Source: Pedobacter insulae
GTDB lineage: Bacteria; Bacteroidota; Bacteroidia; Sphingobacteriales; Sphingobacteriaceae
Reading direction: 5' to 3'
Assembly: GCF_900113525.1 (NCBI RefSeq)
Contig: NZ_FOPP01000007.1
Coordinates: 1 to 64,000 of the forward strand
Length of the DNA: 64,000 nt
Under the pieces are notes generated by a model. That model did no database searches. It had not been told where the DNA came from and worked only from the letters and a program-made list of their open reading frames with translations. This document shows positions 1 to 8,464 of the stretch, in pieces; position 1 is the first letter of the stretch; each line of letters starts with the position of its first letter. Both the position numbers and the translations under genes were made by a program.

Positions 1-2
1 TG

Positions 3-30
3 TCTTATCCGTCTATAGCTTTACAGTTTT
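3..30 (+). repeat. Left terminal inverted repeat of the IS3 element
   Basis: These 28 bases match the reverse complement of 1354-1381 at 21 positions. The inner part, CTTTACAGTTTT, is identical in both arms. This is the expected transposase-binding end. Confidence 0.75.
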
Positions 31-53
31 TTTGGATACACCATTCACTGTCA

Positions 54-419
54 ATGAAAGAAGAAGCAATTGCAAGATTTGATTATCCTGAAGAACTTAA
101 GGAAAAATTGGTAGAGCTGGTTGTTTACCAGAACTATTCAAAAGAAGAAGTAGCTAAAAAGTACGGTGTGGCAAATACCTACATCCTCACCAACTGGATT
201 AATTTGTACAAGAAGAAATTAGAGAAAGGAGCCGTAACTTTAGCTCCTATGGAAAAGCCAAAGACTAAAGATGCCGCTGAGCTGAAGAATCGGATAAAGG
301 ATCTGGAGAAGGCATTGGAGAAGGCCAATGTACTTATCTACGGTCTGAACTCTATGATTGACCATGCTGAAAAGGCGCACAAAGTTCCCATTAGAAAAAA
401 GGGTGGTACCAAACAGTAA
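54..419 (+). CDS. IS3 transposase OrfA (DNA-binding subunit)
   Basis: OrfA supplies DNA recognition for the IS3 transposase. Residues about 10-60 form a helix-turn-helix of the transposase-8 type (the stretch YSKEEVAKKYGVANTYI is the recognition unit). Residues about 73-108 are a charged leucine-rich coiled coil, which in this family mediates oligomerisation. The length of 121 residues is slightly above the usual 90-110. The A AAA AAG heptamer at 395-401 lies in its reading frame and should allow a -1 shift into orfB, making the active OrfAB fusion. OrfA alone normally acts as a regulator of transposition; that role is family knowledge, not seen here. Confidence 0.88.
   Translation: MKEEAIARFDYPEELKEKLVELVVYQNYSKEEVAKKYGVANTYILTNWINLYKKKLEKGAVTLAPMEKPKTKDAAELKNRIKDLEKALEKANVLIYGLNSMIDHAEKAHKVPIRKKGGTKQ
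395..401 (+). other. Programmed -1 frameshift heptamer (A AAA AAG)
   Basis: The heptamer AAAAAAG is positioned as A AAA AAG in the orfA frame (codons 396-398 and 399-401). After a one-base backward slip the ribosome reads on from 401 in the orfB frame, which has no stop codon between 401 and the ATG at 449. This is the standard route to the OrfAB transposase in IS3 elements. Confidence 0.8.
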
Positions 420-448
420 AGCTGATCAAGGAGAAACGCATTACAAGG

Positions 449-1339
449 ATGGGCGTCGGGCCACTTTGTAGACTGTTTGGTAAGAGCCGACAAGCATATT
501 ATGATCATCTCAGGCATTACTCCCGGCAGGAGGAGCAGGAAGAAATCGTCATTGAGATGGTCCATCAGGTTCGCAGGGAGCTCCCGGGATTGGGAGGTCA
601 TAAGCTCTATAAGTGCCTTTATACGCCCTTTCAGAGCCATGGGATAAAAATTGGAAGAGATAAGCTTTATACCATTTTGGGGAAACACAAGCTTTTGATA
701 GATAGAAAAAGAAGAAGCCCCAGGACAACCCAGTCCAATCATTGGTTTAGACGATATCCCAATTTGATAAAGGAGATGGAGATAGTCCGTAGTAACCAGT
801 TATGGGTCTCTGACATCACTTATATTTGCATAGGTTACGATTTCAATTACCTTTCGCTGATTACCGATGCCTATTCAAGAAAAATCATGGGCTATTGCCT
901 TCATTCTTATCTGAATGCCCAAGGATCGGTGAATGCGCTGAAAATGGCCCTTAAAGATCGAAACTCGGAGGCTCCGCTGATCCATCACTCCGACAGGGGT
1001 GTGCAATACTGCAGCTATGATTACACATCATTGCTTCGAAATAATGATATTTCCATTAGTATGACCGAAAACGGAGAAGCATACGAAAACCCCATAGCCG
1101 AAAGAATAAATGGGATTCTTAAAACAGAGTTCAAGCTTAATAGGGTATTTCAATCCAGAACCCAGGCAATGTTGGAAGTAACCAAGAGTATTGAATCCTA
1201 TAATCATCTTCGACCCCACATGAGCTGTAATTACCTCACACCAACTGTAGCGCATACAACTAAGGAACCGTTAATCAAGCGGTGGAAGAACTGTAGGAAA
1301 AAGTATAAAAGAACTAATAAAAAACTATTAACTTTATAA
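449..1339 (+). CDS. IS3 transposase OrfB (DDE integrase domain)
   Basis: Catalytic part of the IS3 transposase. An N-terminal HTH_21-like region (about residues 35-90) is followed by an rve integrase core. The catalytic triad is visible: D122 in WVSDITYI, D182 in HHSDRGVQYC and E218 in NPIAERINGILK, with exactly 35 residues between the second Asp and the Glu, the DD(35)E signature of IS3. The open frame extends upstream to 401 without a stop, so the active protein is probably the frameshifted OrfAB fusion and the ATG at 449 may be used little or not at all. The ORF is intact to its TAA. Confidence 0.92.
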   Translation: MGVGPLCRLFGKSRQAYYDHLRHYSRQEEQEEIVIEMVHQVRRELPGLGGHKLYKCLYTPFQSHGIKIGRDKLYTILGKHKLLIDRKRRSPRTTQSNHWFRRYPNLIKEMEIVRSNQLWVSDITYICIGYDFNYLSLITDAYSRKIMGYCLHSYLNAQGSVNALKMALKDRNSEAPLIHHSDRGVQYCSYDYTSLLRNNDISISMTENGEAYENPIAERINGILKTEFKLNRVFQSRTQAMLEVTKSIESYNHLRPHMSCNYLTPTVAHTTKEPLIKRWKNCRKKYKRTNKKLLTL

Positions 1340-1353
1340 TTATTAACCCTTCC

Positions 1354-1381
1354 AAAACTGTAAAGGGAAACCCGTATCAGA
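1354..1381 (-). repeat. Right terminal inverted repeat of the IS3 element
   Basis: Partner of the repeat at 3-30. It begins 14 bases after the orfB stop codon, and with the following CCA it marks the probable right end of the element at 1384. Confidence 0.75.
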
Positions 1382-1384
1382 CCA

Positions 1385-1672
1385 ACTGTAAACCTATATT
1401 AGTAGAAGACACGCGAAAGTTCAATATTTTTTCTTTTTTTAACGCTTTCTCGCTAATATAATTTTTGCTTTTTTATTTAATTAGTAGTTAAATATTAAGC
1501 GTTGTTTTACAGACAGTTTTGAAGAGCATATCAAAGGCCTTTTGTAATCGTTTATGCTAAAATCGGTTGGCTTCCCGCTAGCCGGACAGTTGGTATTGTT
1601 GACAGGTCTATTTTCATAATGCTTTGTAATCTTCTCTTTTAAATTAATTGGTTAAATTGCAAGATTACAAAT
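1385..1672. other. AT-rich intergenic stretch after the IS
   Basis: This 288-base stretch holds no credible ORF. It is strongly AT-rich next to the IS and carries the dyad at 1623-1671 in front of the next gene. Otherwise I see nothing recognisable in it. Confidence 0.6.
1623..1671. promoter_or_regulatory. 11-bp inverted repeat just upstream of the DUF1826-like gene
   Basis: TTTGTAATCTT at 1623-1633 and AAGATTACAAA at 1661-1671 are perfect reverse complements separated by 27 bases. The right arm ends one base before the ATG at 1673. The arms could be paired operator half-sites or an mRNA stem that hides the start codon. No regulator can be named. Confidence 0.5.
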
Positions 1673-2371
1673 ATGCACAACAAATTTACCGATAACAACC
1701 AAATTGGATTGGTTTCAACATTTGAAGAACTTGTAACAACAAAATTTGTGGGAGCCATAAACGCCATTTGCTGGCACAGAACGCTTGTTGGAGATTTCCA
1801 AGAAGTGGTTGCCAAACTTCAATTAAAAGAAAATGTTACAGACATTTCAGCAAAAACGCTTTTGGCCTTGCATTTATCTCAGGAAGGTAGCATAGCCAGA
1901 AATATTGTCTTAAACGACCTGAAATTATTGGAGGATTTTGGCGCATCACCTTCCCTTAATTTACTTAAAAGTTACGAACGCGATGAAGAATTTGATTTCA
2001 TTTCCACTGATGTATATTCTTATCACGTAGATCGCTCACCCATTGCTGCCGATACCTTTTTATGTACCTATTACGGGGCTGCAAGCGAAATTTTACCTAA
2101 CAACCAGGTTGAACAGAAAGTTTTAATTCCTGAAGTTCGGCAAAAGCTTTGGGATTTGTATAAGGGTTCGGAACCAGGATTTGAAGACTTTTTGAAAGAA
2201 TATTTCTTCGATCTGCATTATCAGCCTACACCCCATGCTAATCCTTTAAATCTAGGAGTAGGTCATCTGTGGAAATTGGCAGTCGATCATCCCGAACAAA
2301 GTGTTTTACCATGTGTTCATCGGGCACCTAAAGAAAATGACGGTGAATATCGCCTGCTTTTGATTTGTTGA
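1673..2371 (+). CDS. DUF1826-like protein, possible 2OG-Fe(II) oxygenase-like fold
   Basis: A 232-residue soluble protein without signal peptide. The sequence features (WHR near residue 35, HVDRSP at 118-123, CTYYG at 131-135, CVHRAPKENDG at 214-224, YRLLLIC at the end) resemble the DUF1826 family, recognised here from memory. The order H118-x-D120, later H216, then R227 eleven residues on is the arrangement of the metal- and 2-oxoglutarate-binding residues in Fe(II)/2OG oxygenases, so a related cupin-like fold is possible. Some DUF1826 genes occur in zinc-starvation regulons of proteobacteria; nothing here proves that link. The gene converges on, and overlaps by 44 bases, the LytTR regulator gene. 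Confidence 0.6.
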   Translation: MHNKFTDNNQIGLVSTFEELVTTKFVGAINAICWHRTLVGDFQEVVAKLQLKENVTDISAKTLLALHLSQEGSIARNIVLNDLKLLEDFGASPSLNLLKSYERDEEFDFISTDVYSYHVDRSPIAADTFLCTYYGAASEILPNNQVEQKVLIPEVRQKLWDLYKGSEPGFEDFLKEYFFDLHYQPTPHANPLNLGVGHLWKLAVDHPEQSVLPCVHRAPKENDGEYRLLLIC

Positions 2372-3119
2372 CAATCAACGACTCTTTAACCTGTGCTTTT
2401 CTTTGCTTTGCAATGGGGATTTTTTTCGAGGTGAAACTCATCATTAAATAGCCTGAATCTTCATTTAAAATACTCAAAACATATGTTTTGTTTACCAAGT
2501 GGGATTGATGGCACCTGATAAACCCATAAGGTGATAGCATCTCATCATATTCATACAATGGCTTAGAAATTACGTGCGCTATACCATTGGTTAAAAAGAA
2601 AGTAGTGTAATTGTTGGATGATTCGCAGCGAACGATTTCATTAATCGGTACCAAATGCGTTTCCTTTTGAGTAGCCAAGGCTATTTTCTGGTCTTCATAT
2701 GGTTGTGGATGCGCTAATAAATGTAGCAGATTGTCTAATTTTAAGTGCTGTTTTTTCGCAACTAGAGATTGCTTTATTTTTTTGACTGTATTTTTAAGCT
2801 CTTCAATGTTAATAGGTTTTAAGAGATAATCGAGCGCTGAAAATTTAACAGCGGCAATTCCATAAGAATCATAGGCGGTGACAAATACAACGGCAAAGTC
2901 TGGATTTTGAAAGGATTTGAGCAAATCAAAGCCATTTTTATCTGGCATTTCGATGTCTAAAAATACTACATCAGGTTTTAATGCTAAAATTTGCGACCTT
3001 GCTTCATCAACACTAGTGGCGGTATCAATTACCTTAATTTCTTTGCAATGCTTGGACAGCAATGCATTTAAATTGCTGTTATTGATAGGCTCGTCGTCAA
3101 CTAGTATAGCAGTAATCAT
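2328..3119 (-). CDS. LytTR-type response regulator
   Basis: Two-component response regulator of the LytR/AlgR class. An N-terminal receiver domain (about 1-120) has the acidic DDE at 8-10, the phospho-acceptor D55 in VVFLDIEMP, the switch Thr in VFVTAYD and Lys in LLKPI. The C-terminal half (about 145-250) is a LytTR DNA-binding domain, with the family-typical RCESSNNYTTFFLTNG and FIRCHQSHLVN segments. Its start overlaps the stop of the upstream histidine kinase gene by 4 bases, so the pair is co-transcribed and probably translationally coupled. The 3' end overlaps the convergent DUF1826-like gene. Target genes are unknown. Confidence 0.92.
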   Translation of the reverse strand: MITAILVDDEPINNSNLNALLSKHCKEIKVIDTATSVDEARSQILALKPDVVFLDIEMPDKNGFDLLKSFQNPDFAVVFVTAYDSYGIAAVKFSALDYLLKPINIEELKNTVKKIKQSLVAKKQHLKLDNLLHLLAHPQPYEDQKIALATQKETHLVPINEIVRCESSNNYTTFFLTNGIAHVISKPLYEYDEMLSPYGFIRCHQSHLVNKTYVLSILNEDSGYLMMSFTSKKIPIAKQRKAQVKESLIVNKSKAGDIHRHFL

Positions 3120-4534
3120 TGTTTGTCGATCCAGTTATAAAACGTTAAAATAGCACTTGTACCAATTTGTTTCTCGAAATGGAGCATAATTTTTTGACCA
3201 TTTTTAATTTTGTTGACGGTAGCAATTCTCTCTTCAGTTAAAGAGAGTCCATAACCTGTCTTGTGTTTGTTTACCCAAGTACCGTTATCATTTACGGCAA
3301 TTACAAAACTATTCTTTTTTTGTCCTGGCGCACAAACAATCTGCAATTTACCCTGATCTCCCATTTTAGCCAAACCATGCTTAATCGCATTTTCTATCAG
3401 CGGCTGTAATAATAAGGTAGGTATTTCGAGCTCTGCAGGGTTCAAGGCTTCGCTAACGGTTATCTCCCACGAGAAATTAAAACGGAAAGCTTCAATCTTC
3501 ATATAGAGCCTCATCATTTCCAATTCTTGGTCAAGCGTAGTGTAAAGCTGCTTACTTTTAGTCAATGTTTGTCTTAATAGCGAACTAAATTCCTGAAGAT
3601 ATTGATTGGCCTCATCTATTCGTTCTGTATTCATCAAACCCTGGACAGTACTTAAAGCGTTAAAAGTAAAATGAGGATTGAGTAACGATTGTAAGCGAGT
3701 TGCCGCCTGTTCCAATTTCTGCTGCTCGTTTTGGGTAGATCTTATTTTCTTTTTAAGTGTTATGGTGAGCATTAAGATCCCAATGGCTGTGAGCAGGATT
3801 AAAAATATCACATAAGTAATGGGCGATTGATACCAATACGGTTTTACCTTGACGTAAATAGTGCACACACTTTCTTTCTGAGCAACATAGTTAAAACGAA
3901 GTTCATATGCTGTATTTGCTTCAAACTTTAAGTTTTTGAAGTTGTATTTGCTACTTCCTCTTTGGATACGCTTGGTTTTTAGGTTACGAAGGGAAAGCTC
4001 GACCTCCATGTCATTGAAATCCATAGGCTGAACTATGTCGAGCCTGATTTTTTCGCCGGGCGATAAATTTAATTCATTTTCAATCCCATCCGTTTTTGAG
4101 GTATAAAAATGATGGTTATGATCGTAAAATTTGATTTTAGGAAAAAGTATTGGTCGGCGAAGGATATATCGTTTAACTAGTTTTTGGGTGGACTGTTCAA
4201 ATACATCAATAAAATATTCTTTTCCGGGTAAGAGGTACAGGCTTCCGTTAAAGTTTTTTCCCTCCTTTTTGTCATGATAATATGCATGGAAATTTAGGTC
4301 GCCCGTTCTTTTAAAGGCATCTGTAGGGTAAATGTTTACATACCCCCCTGTGGTAAAAACATTTTCGGTTTTGCCCTTTGTGAAAGTTGTAATTTGGCTG
4401 CCCGAAACGCCTTTAGCTTCAAATTCAAAGTAGGACGTTGAGTGCTGAGCGTAACCAGTTGAAATGCTAAAAAATAATAGCATGTAAACACACCGTATTA
4501 TAGCTGTAACAGGTTTTGTCGAATTTGAACTCAT
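3116..4534 (-). CDS. LytS/YehU-type sensor histidine kinase
   Basis: Membrane sensor kinase partner of the LytTR regulator. It has a signal-peptide-like N terminus (about 1-29), a periplasmic beta-rich sensor region to about residue 235, a single transmembrane helix at about 238-260, a short coiled coil, then the His_kinase module with the phospho-acceptor H288 in LNPHFTFNAL. A HATPase domain follows with the N box in LLLQPLIENAIKHGL and a late glycine motif in TGYGLSLTEERI. The length of 472 is somewhat longer than minimal LytS proteins because of the periplasmic domain. The signal sensed cannot be told from the sequence. Confidence 0.9.
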   Translation of the reverse strand: MSSNSTKPVTAIIRCVYMLLFFSISTGYAQHSTSYFEFEAKGVSGSQITTFTKGKTENVFTTGGYVNIYPTDAFKRTGDLNFHAYYHDKKEGKNFNGSLYLLPGKEYFIDVFEQSTQKLVKRYILRRPILFPKIKFYDHNHHFYTSKTDGIENELNLSPGEKIRLDIVQPMDFNDMEVELSLRNLKTKRIQRGSSKYNFKNLKFEANTAYELRFNYVAQKESVCTIYVKVKPYWYQSPITYVIFLILLTAIGILMLTITLKKKIRSTQNEQQKLEQAATRLQSLLNPHFTFNALSTVQGLMNTERIDEANQYLQEFSSLLRQTLTKSKQLYTTLDQELEMMRLYMKIEAFRFNFSWEITVSEALNPAELEIPTLLLQPLIENAIKHGLAKMGDQGKLQIVCAPGQKKNSFVIAVNDNGTWVNKHKTGYGLSLTEERIATVNKIKNGQKIMLHFEKQIGTSAILTFYNWIDKQ

Positions 4535-4566
4535 GATGGAAGGCTAATATAATATTAATATAAAAA

Positions 4567-5808
4567 TTATTGCGCTTTGGCAAGATTAATCATTGTTTCA
4601 AGCTCATTAATTAGTTCTGAGTCGGATAAATAGCCCTCAGTTACAAACCTTATTTTACCTTTCCTATCTATCACCACCTTCGTAGGAATACCTTTTATTA
4701 AATAAGCCGAGGCCGTCGTAGATGATGCATCCAGTAACACGTTAAGCGGAAATTTATTTGTATCTACGTAATTTCTCACTTTTGTAGTTGGGGCTATTCC
4801 TGTTTCCTGTGTGGCTATATATAAGAAAACTACTTCTGGGTGTCGACCACTAATTTCTTTCATTGCCGGCATAGAAGCAACGCAGGGAGCACACCATGTG
4901 GCCCAAAAATCGAGTACCACTATTTTTCCCTTAAAACTGTCAAGAGACACTGTTTTTTCATTCAAATCTAACAGCTTAAAAACAGGGGCAACTTTGTTGC
5001 TAATCATCTTTTGTGCGACTTCTAGTGCATACTGTTGCTTTATGGTGCGCTGTAGCGAATCCAGAAATACAGTTACTTTCCCATCACTACCTAATTTTTG
5101 TAAAGCCAGTTTCTTAAAGAGGGTAGTCATTTTTATACTCGCCTTTCCCATGGCTACCGTTTTTAAGAGTAGATCATACGCCTTATCAGTTTGTCCATCA
5201 GCTACCAATAAAGCACTATAAAGTTCAATAGATGATTGCAGGAGATTTTCATTTCCAAGTAAGGCCTTTTCTTCATAGAATAATGCTTTTTTGTATTGGC
5301 CTTTTTGATGGAGTACGGTTGCGTAGCTCTCGTAATAAGGGTAAGCTGCCATTTTCATAAATCTGTTCCAATCTTCGAGGGCGAAGTTATTCGGTTTAGC
5401 AGATGGGTCATCTTTATAGGATTCATATAACTCAATCGTTTTTTTTGCCAGAACTGCCGCATAATTAAAAGCCTCGATTTTTATCAGGTTGGAAACGGCC
5501 ATATTGAGGAAGGAAGTTTGGTTGAACTTGTTTTTGATTTTTCGGATATAAGCTTCGAAATGAGTATAGTTACCGGCATTGAGGAATGATAAGGCGACGT
5601 TTCCCTTTAACAGATCTATCTCTTCCACATTCTTACCTGTATCTAATTTGAAAACTTTGATGATGTTATACATCGTATGGATGTTTTTTTGAGGATTTTT
5701 TTCTGCATGCATTAACTGAATGCGTTTATTTAAAGCCTCTGTTTGTTGTGCATTCGTCTGCAAAACAATGCAAAAGATGATGTTGAATATTAATGTGACG
5801 ATTTTCAT
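4567..5808 (-). CDS. TlpA-like thioredoxin-fold protein, periplasmic
   Basis: Exported thiol-disulfide oxidoreductase. A signal peptide occupies about residues 1-20. The middle, about 30-265, is helical and repeat-like, without a domain I can name. The C-terminal third, about 268-410, is a TlpA/ResA thioredoxin domain (APVFKLLDLNEKTVSL, then FWATWCAPC with the redox pair C306 and C309, and a cis-Pro segment KGIPTKVVID). Such proteins reduce disulfides in the periplasm. It lies 32 bases upstream of the histidine kinase gene on the same strand and may share its transcript. Confidence 0.88.
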   Translation of the reverse strand: MKIVTLIFNIIFCIVLQTNAQQTEALNKRIQLMHAEKNPQKNIHTMYNIIKVFKLDTGKNVEEIDLLKGNVALSFLNAGNYTHFEAYIRKIKNKFNQTSFLNMAVSNLIKIEAFNYAAVLAKKTIELYESYKDDPSAKPNNFALEDWNRFMKMAAYPYYESYATVLHQKGQYKKALFYEEKALLGNENLLQSSIELYSALLVADGQTDKAYDLLLKTVAMGKASIKMTTLFKKLALQKLGSDGKVTVFLDSLQRTIKQQYALEVAQKMISNKVAPVFKLLDLNEKTVSLDSFKGKIVVLDFWATWCAPCVASMPAMKEISGRHPEVVFLYIATQETGIAPTTKVRNYVDTNKFPLNVLLDASSTTASAYLIKGIPTKVVIDRKGKIRFVTEGYLSDSELINELETMINLAKAQ

Positions 5809-5991
5809 AAAGATTATTTGAAGGCAAAATTAACCAGCTTGTACCAGGAATAATTATGCAAATGTGAGCAGCTACCTTATGCCTGTGAATTTGGTGTAGT
5901 GTGCTTAATTTAAACTAGTTTTTATATTATTGAATACAAAGACTACCTTTATAGTAGTTTATTCGCAAGATCATTGCAAAAACAAACATAC

Positions 5992-6798
5992 ATGGACGAC
6001 GATTTCTTTAAGTATCTATTTGATAAACAAGTAAAAGCAGTTAGGCTTCCGGCAAATGATTTCATATCAGAATGGGCAATCAGGCTTATTAACCTATTGT
6101 ACCCAGAAAGTAGGAACAGCAATTTTGAAGAACTGAATGCCGTACAGGAACAAGGAGAGCAGCTCAAGTTAGAATTGGTCAACCTGCTTCGTGCCAGCAG
6201 CCAAACCATCAACTCCGATCAAATCGCTGAAGATTTTTTCGATGGACTTCAAGCATTATATCATATCCTTGATACAGATATTGCTGCAACCTATGATGGC
6301 GATCCAGCGGCTATTTCAAGATTGGAAATTATCCGTACTTATCCGGGTTTTTATGCCATATGTTTTTATCGGATTGCCCATTTACTTCACCAGCAAAATG
6401 TACCGTTAATTCCCCGGATTTTGACAGAACATGCACATAGTAGAACAGGAATAGACATTCATCCAGGTGCAACAATCGGAGAATATTTTCATATAGATCA
6501 TGGAACAGGAGTAGTAATTGGTGAAACTACCAAAATTGGTCGCCATGTAAAAATTTATCAGGGGGTTACGTTAGGCGCATTAAGTGTTAACAAGGATTTA
6601 GCAGGGAAAAAACGGCATCCGACGGTGGAAGATGGAGTGGTTATCTATGCGGGTGCAACTATATTAGGGGGAGAAACAATTATAGGTCATGATAGTATAG
6701 TAGGTGGAAATGTATGGCTCACAGAAAGTATTCTCCCTTATGCGACGGTGTATCATTCTCCGGTTATTACTATTAGAAATATCAACGAACTTAACTAA
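5992..6798 (+). CDS. Serine O-acetyltransferase
   Basis: Transfers acetyl from acetyl-CoA to L-serine to give O-acetylserine, the first step of cysteine synthesis. The N-terminal 130 residues are helical. The C-terminal part is a left-handed beta-helix of hexapeptide repeats (HPGATIGEYFHIDHGTGVVIG, KIGRHVKIYQGVTLGA), with the catalytic-type His-Asp pair in IDHGTG. I prefer the ATG at 5992 over an in-frame TTG at 5974. The product is then 268 residues, typical of EpsC-like enzymes. The stop is 8 bases before cysM, so the two genes form an operon that makes and consumes O-acetylserine. Confidence 0.9.
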   Translation: MDDDFFKYLFDKQVKAVRLPANDFISEWAIRLINLLYPESRNSNFEELNAVQEQGEQLKLELVNLLRASSQTINSDQIAEDFFDGLQALYHILDTDIAATYDGDPAAISRLEIIRTYPGFYAICFYRIAHLLHQQNVPLIPRILTEHAHSRTGIDIHPGATIGEYFHIDHGTGVVIGETTKIGRHVKIYQGVTLGALSVNKDLAGKKRHPTVEDGVVIYAGATILGGETIIGHDSIVGGNVWLTESILPYATVYHSPVITIRNINELN

Positions 6799-6806
6799 AT
6801 TCAAAT

Positions 6807-7679
6807 ATGGCAAGCCTAATCGAATTAATTGGAAATACTCCAATGGCAGAACTTCAAAAATTGAATCCCAATCCAAATGTTAGAATATTCGCCAAATTGG
6901 AAGGGAACAATCCAGGGGGTAGTGTTAAGGATAGAACATCCTTAAATATGATTCGTAGCGCAATGGAACGGGGTGAAATTAAACCTGGAACAAAATTAGT
7001 GGAAGCTACCAGTGGAAATACTGGAATAGCTTTGGCGATGATCTCCGGGCTTTATAATTTAGAAATTGAATTGGTGATGCCTGCTAATTCTACGCGAGAA
7101 AGGAAAGTAACCATGGAGGCCTATGGTGCTAAGGTAACTTTGCTGGAAAGCATTGAGGTTTGCCGCGACTATGCCTTAGAAAAAGGTGCACAATCTGGTT
7201 ACTTCCTTCTTAATCAGTTTGCAAACAGTGATAATTATATGGCCCATTACAAGACCACTGGTCCAGAGATATGGAGAGATACGGCAGAAAAAATTACTCA
7301 TTTTGTGAGCGCAATGGGTACCACTGGTACAATAATGGGCTGTTCGAGATTTTTTAAAGAAAAAAACTCCGCTATTGAAATTATAGGATGCCAGCCTACA
7401 GAAGGATCGTCTATTCCGGGAATACGTAGATGGCCGCCGGCATATCTGCCTGAGATTTTCGAGGCAGAAAGAGTAGATCGAGTAATGGATATTGCGGAAG
7501 AGGAAGCGGTGCAAATGGCCCGTAAACTGGCGAAAGAAGAGGGTATTTTTGCAGGAATGAGTTCTGGTGGCGCCTGTGCGGCGGCGGTTAAGCTTGCAAA
7601 TGAAATTGATCAGGGAACAATTGTTTTTATCACTTGTGATAGAGGCGATAGGTATTTGAGCAGCGAACTTTTTGGGTAG
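6807..7679 (+). CDS. cysM: Cysteine synthase B (O-acetylserine sulfhydrylase)
   Basis: PLP enzyme that converts O-acetylserine and sulfide (or thiosulfate) to cysteine. The Schiff-base lysine is K41 in NNPGGSVKDR. The substrate loop EATSGNTGIAL and the phosphate-binding glycine loop VSAMGTTGTIMG are intact, and a Ser/Gly-rich region GMSSGGACAA is near the end. The length of 290 and the IGNTPM start match CysM rather than the longer CysK. It directly follows the serine acetyltransferase gene. The assignment to the CysM subtype is from overall resemblance. Confidence 0.92.
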   Translation: MASLIELIGNTPMAELQKLNPNPNVRIFAKLEGNNPGGSVKDRTSLNMIRSAMERGEIKPGTKLVEATSGNTGIALAMISGLYNLEIELVMPANSTRERKVTMEAYGAKVTLLESIEVCRDYALEKGAQSGYFLLNQFANSDNYMAHYKTTGPEIWRDTAEKITHFVSAMGTTGTIMGCSRFFKEKNSAIEIIGCQPTEGSSIPGIRRWPPAYLPEIFEAERVDRVMDIAEEEAVQMARKLAKEEGIFAGMSSGGACAAAVKLANEIDQGTIVFITCDRGDRYLSSELFG

Positions 7680-7681
7680 TA

Positions 7682-8443
7682 TTAAATTTGTTTACTGCTA
7701 ACCGCATAGGAAAGTGCTTCTACCATATTGCTAACACCAAAGCGCTCAAAAATTCTCCTTCTATAGTATTTAACGGTATCGGTAGCTACAAATATTTTCT
7801 CAGCTATTTGATTAATGGTAAGTCCCTGGGCATGTAAACGCAAGATCTCTATTTCTCTTTTTGTAAGTTGTGGTTTTATAGACTTATGCCAAATGCTGGT
7901 TCCTAAACTTAACTCCCATTTTTGTTCAGAACCTTGTTTATAGATAACAACATGGCCGGCATTCTTATGATGCGAAATAGAAACGATACAGATCGCCTTC
8001 CACATTCTTCCATCACTTGTTAAAAAGAGTGGGGTTAGTTTATGATTTATCAAAATCTTTCTGCCATCCTTATTAACTAAATGAAAATCGTAAGTGATAC
8101 TATATTGTCTTTTGTCACTAGCGGGCAGGTTCTTAAAAAAATCAAAACCTGCTTCATTTATCTGATCCAAGAGTTTTAAGTCCTGCTCTGGAACATGTTG
8201 AAAGTAAAATTGATACCCTAAGTTGAGTACTTCTGCAGCCGAATGTCCGCATAAGAACAATGGATTGTCTGAAACATATTCAAAAGCCATTTTTTCGTAA
8301 TCGATCACATAAATGCTCTCGTAGGTTAATTGCGAAAACGCTTTTACAGCTTCGAGATAGTGAGTCTGTTGAACCCGATCTTCTTCCGGTACTTCTCTTA
8401 CAATATTTTTGCTAAGCAGACTTGAGTCAATCTTATCTTTCAT
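7682..8443 (-). CDS. PAS domain LuxR-family transcriptional regulator
   Basis: Cytoplasmic regulator. Residues about 45-165 look like a PAS sensor (IDYEKMAFEYVSDNPLFLCG ... VNKDGRKILINHKLTPLF), and the C-terminal 60 residues are a GerE/LuxR helix-turn-helix (LTKREIEILRLHAQGLTINQIAEKIF, then TVKYYRRRIFERFGV). There is no receiver domain, so activation is probably by a ligand or redox signal at the PAS domain. The gene is divergent from the DUF3667 gene. A 16-bp dyad at 8465-8480, 22 bases before its start, may be its own operator. Confidence 0.88.
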   Translation of the reverse strand: MKDKIDSSLLSKNIVREVPEEDRVQQTHYLEAVKAFSQLTYESIYVIDYEKMAFEYVSDNPLFLCGHSAAEVLNLGYQFYFQHVPEQDLKLLDQINEAGFDFFKNLPASDKRQYSITYDFHLVNKDGRKILINHKLTPLFLTSDGRMWKAICIVSISHHKNAGHVVIYKQGSEQKWELSLGTSIWHKSIKPQLTKREIEILRLHAQGLTINQIAEKIFVATDTVKYYRRRIFERFGVSNMVEALSYAVSSKQI

Positions 8444-8464
8444 ATCCTGTTCTAGCTAACAAAA

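Larger units (their letters stand above)
1..1384 (+). mobile_element. IS3-family insertion sequence
   Basis: The segment carries the two-ORF organisation of IS3 elements: an orfA with a helix-turn-helix and coiled coil, and an orfB with a DDE integrase core in the -1 frame. Imperfect terminal inverted repeats lie at 3-30 and 1354-1381 (21 of 28 positions match). The outermost bases TG at 1-2 and CA at 1383-1384 fit the TG...CA tips of this family. The left end coincides with the window start, so a target-site duplication cannot be checked and the true left end could lie a few bases further out. Both ORFs are intact, so the element may still be mobile. Confidence 0.88.

Noticed and set aside
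338..742. 134-codon minus-strand frame across the orfA/orfB junction
   Set aside because: Lies over the frameshift region of the IS and has no recognisable features; both transposase frames are clearly coding.
4811..5221. 136-codon plus-strand frame antisense to the TlpA-like gene
   Set aside because: Shadow of the thioredoxin-domain gene, which has a signal peptide and WCAPC motif.
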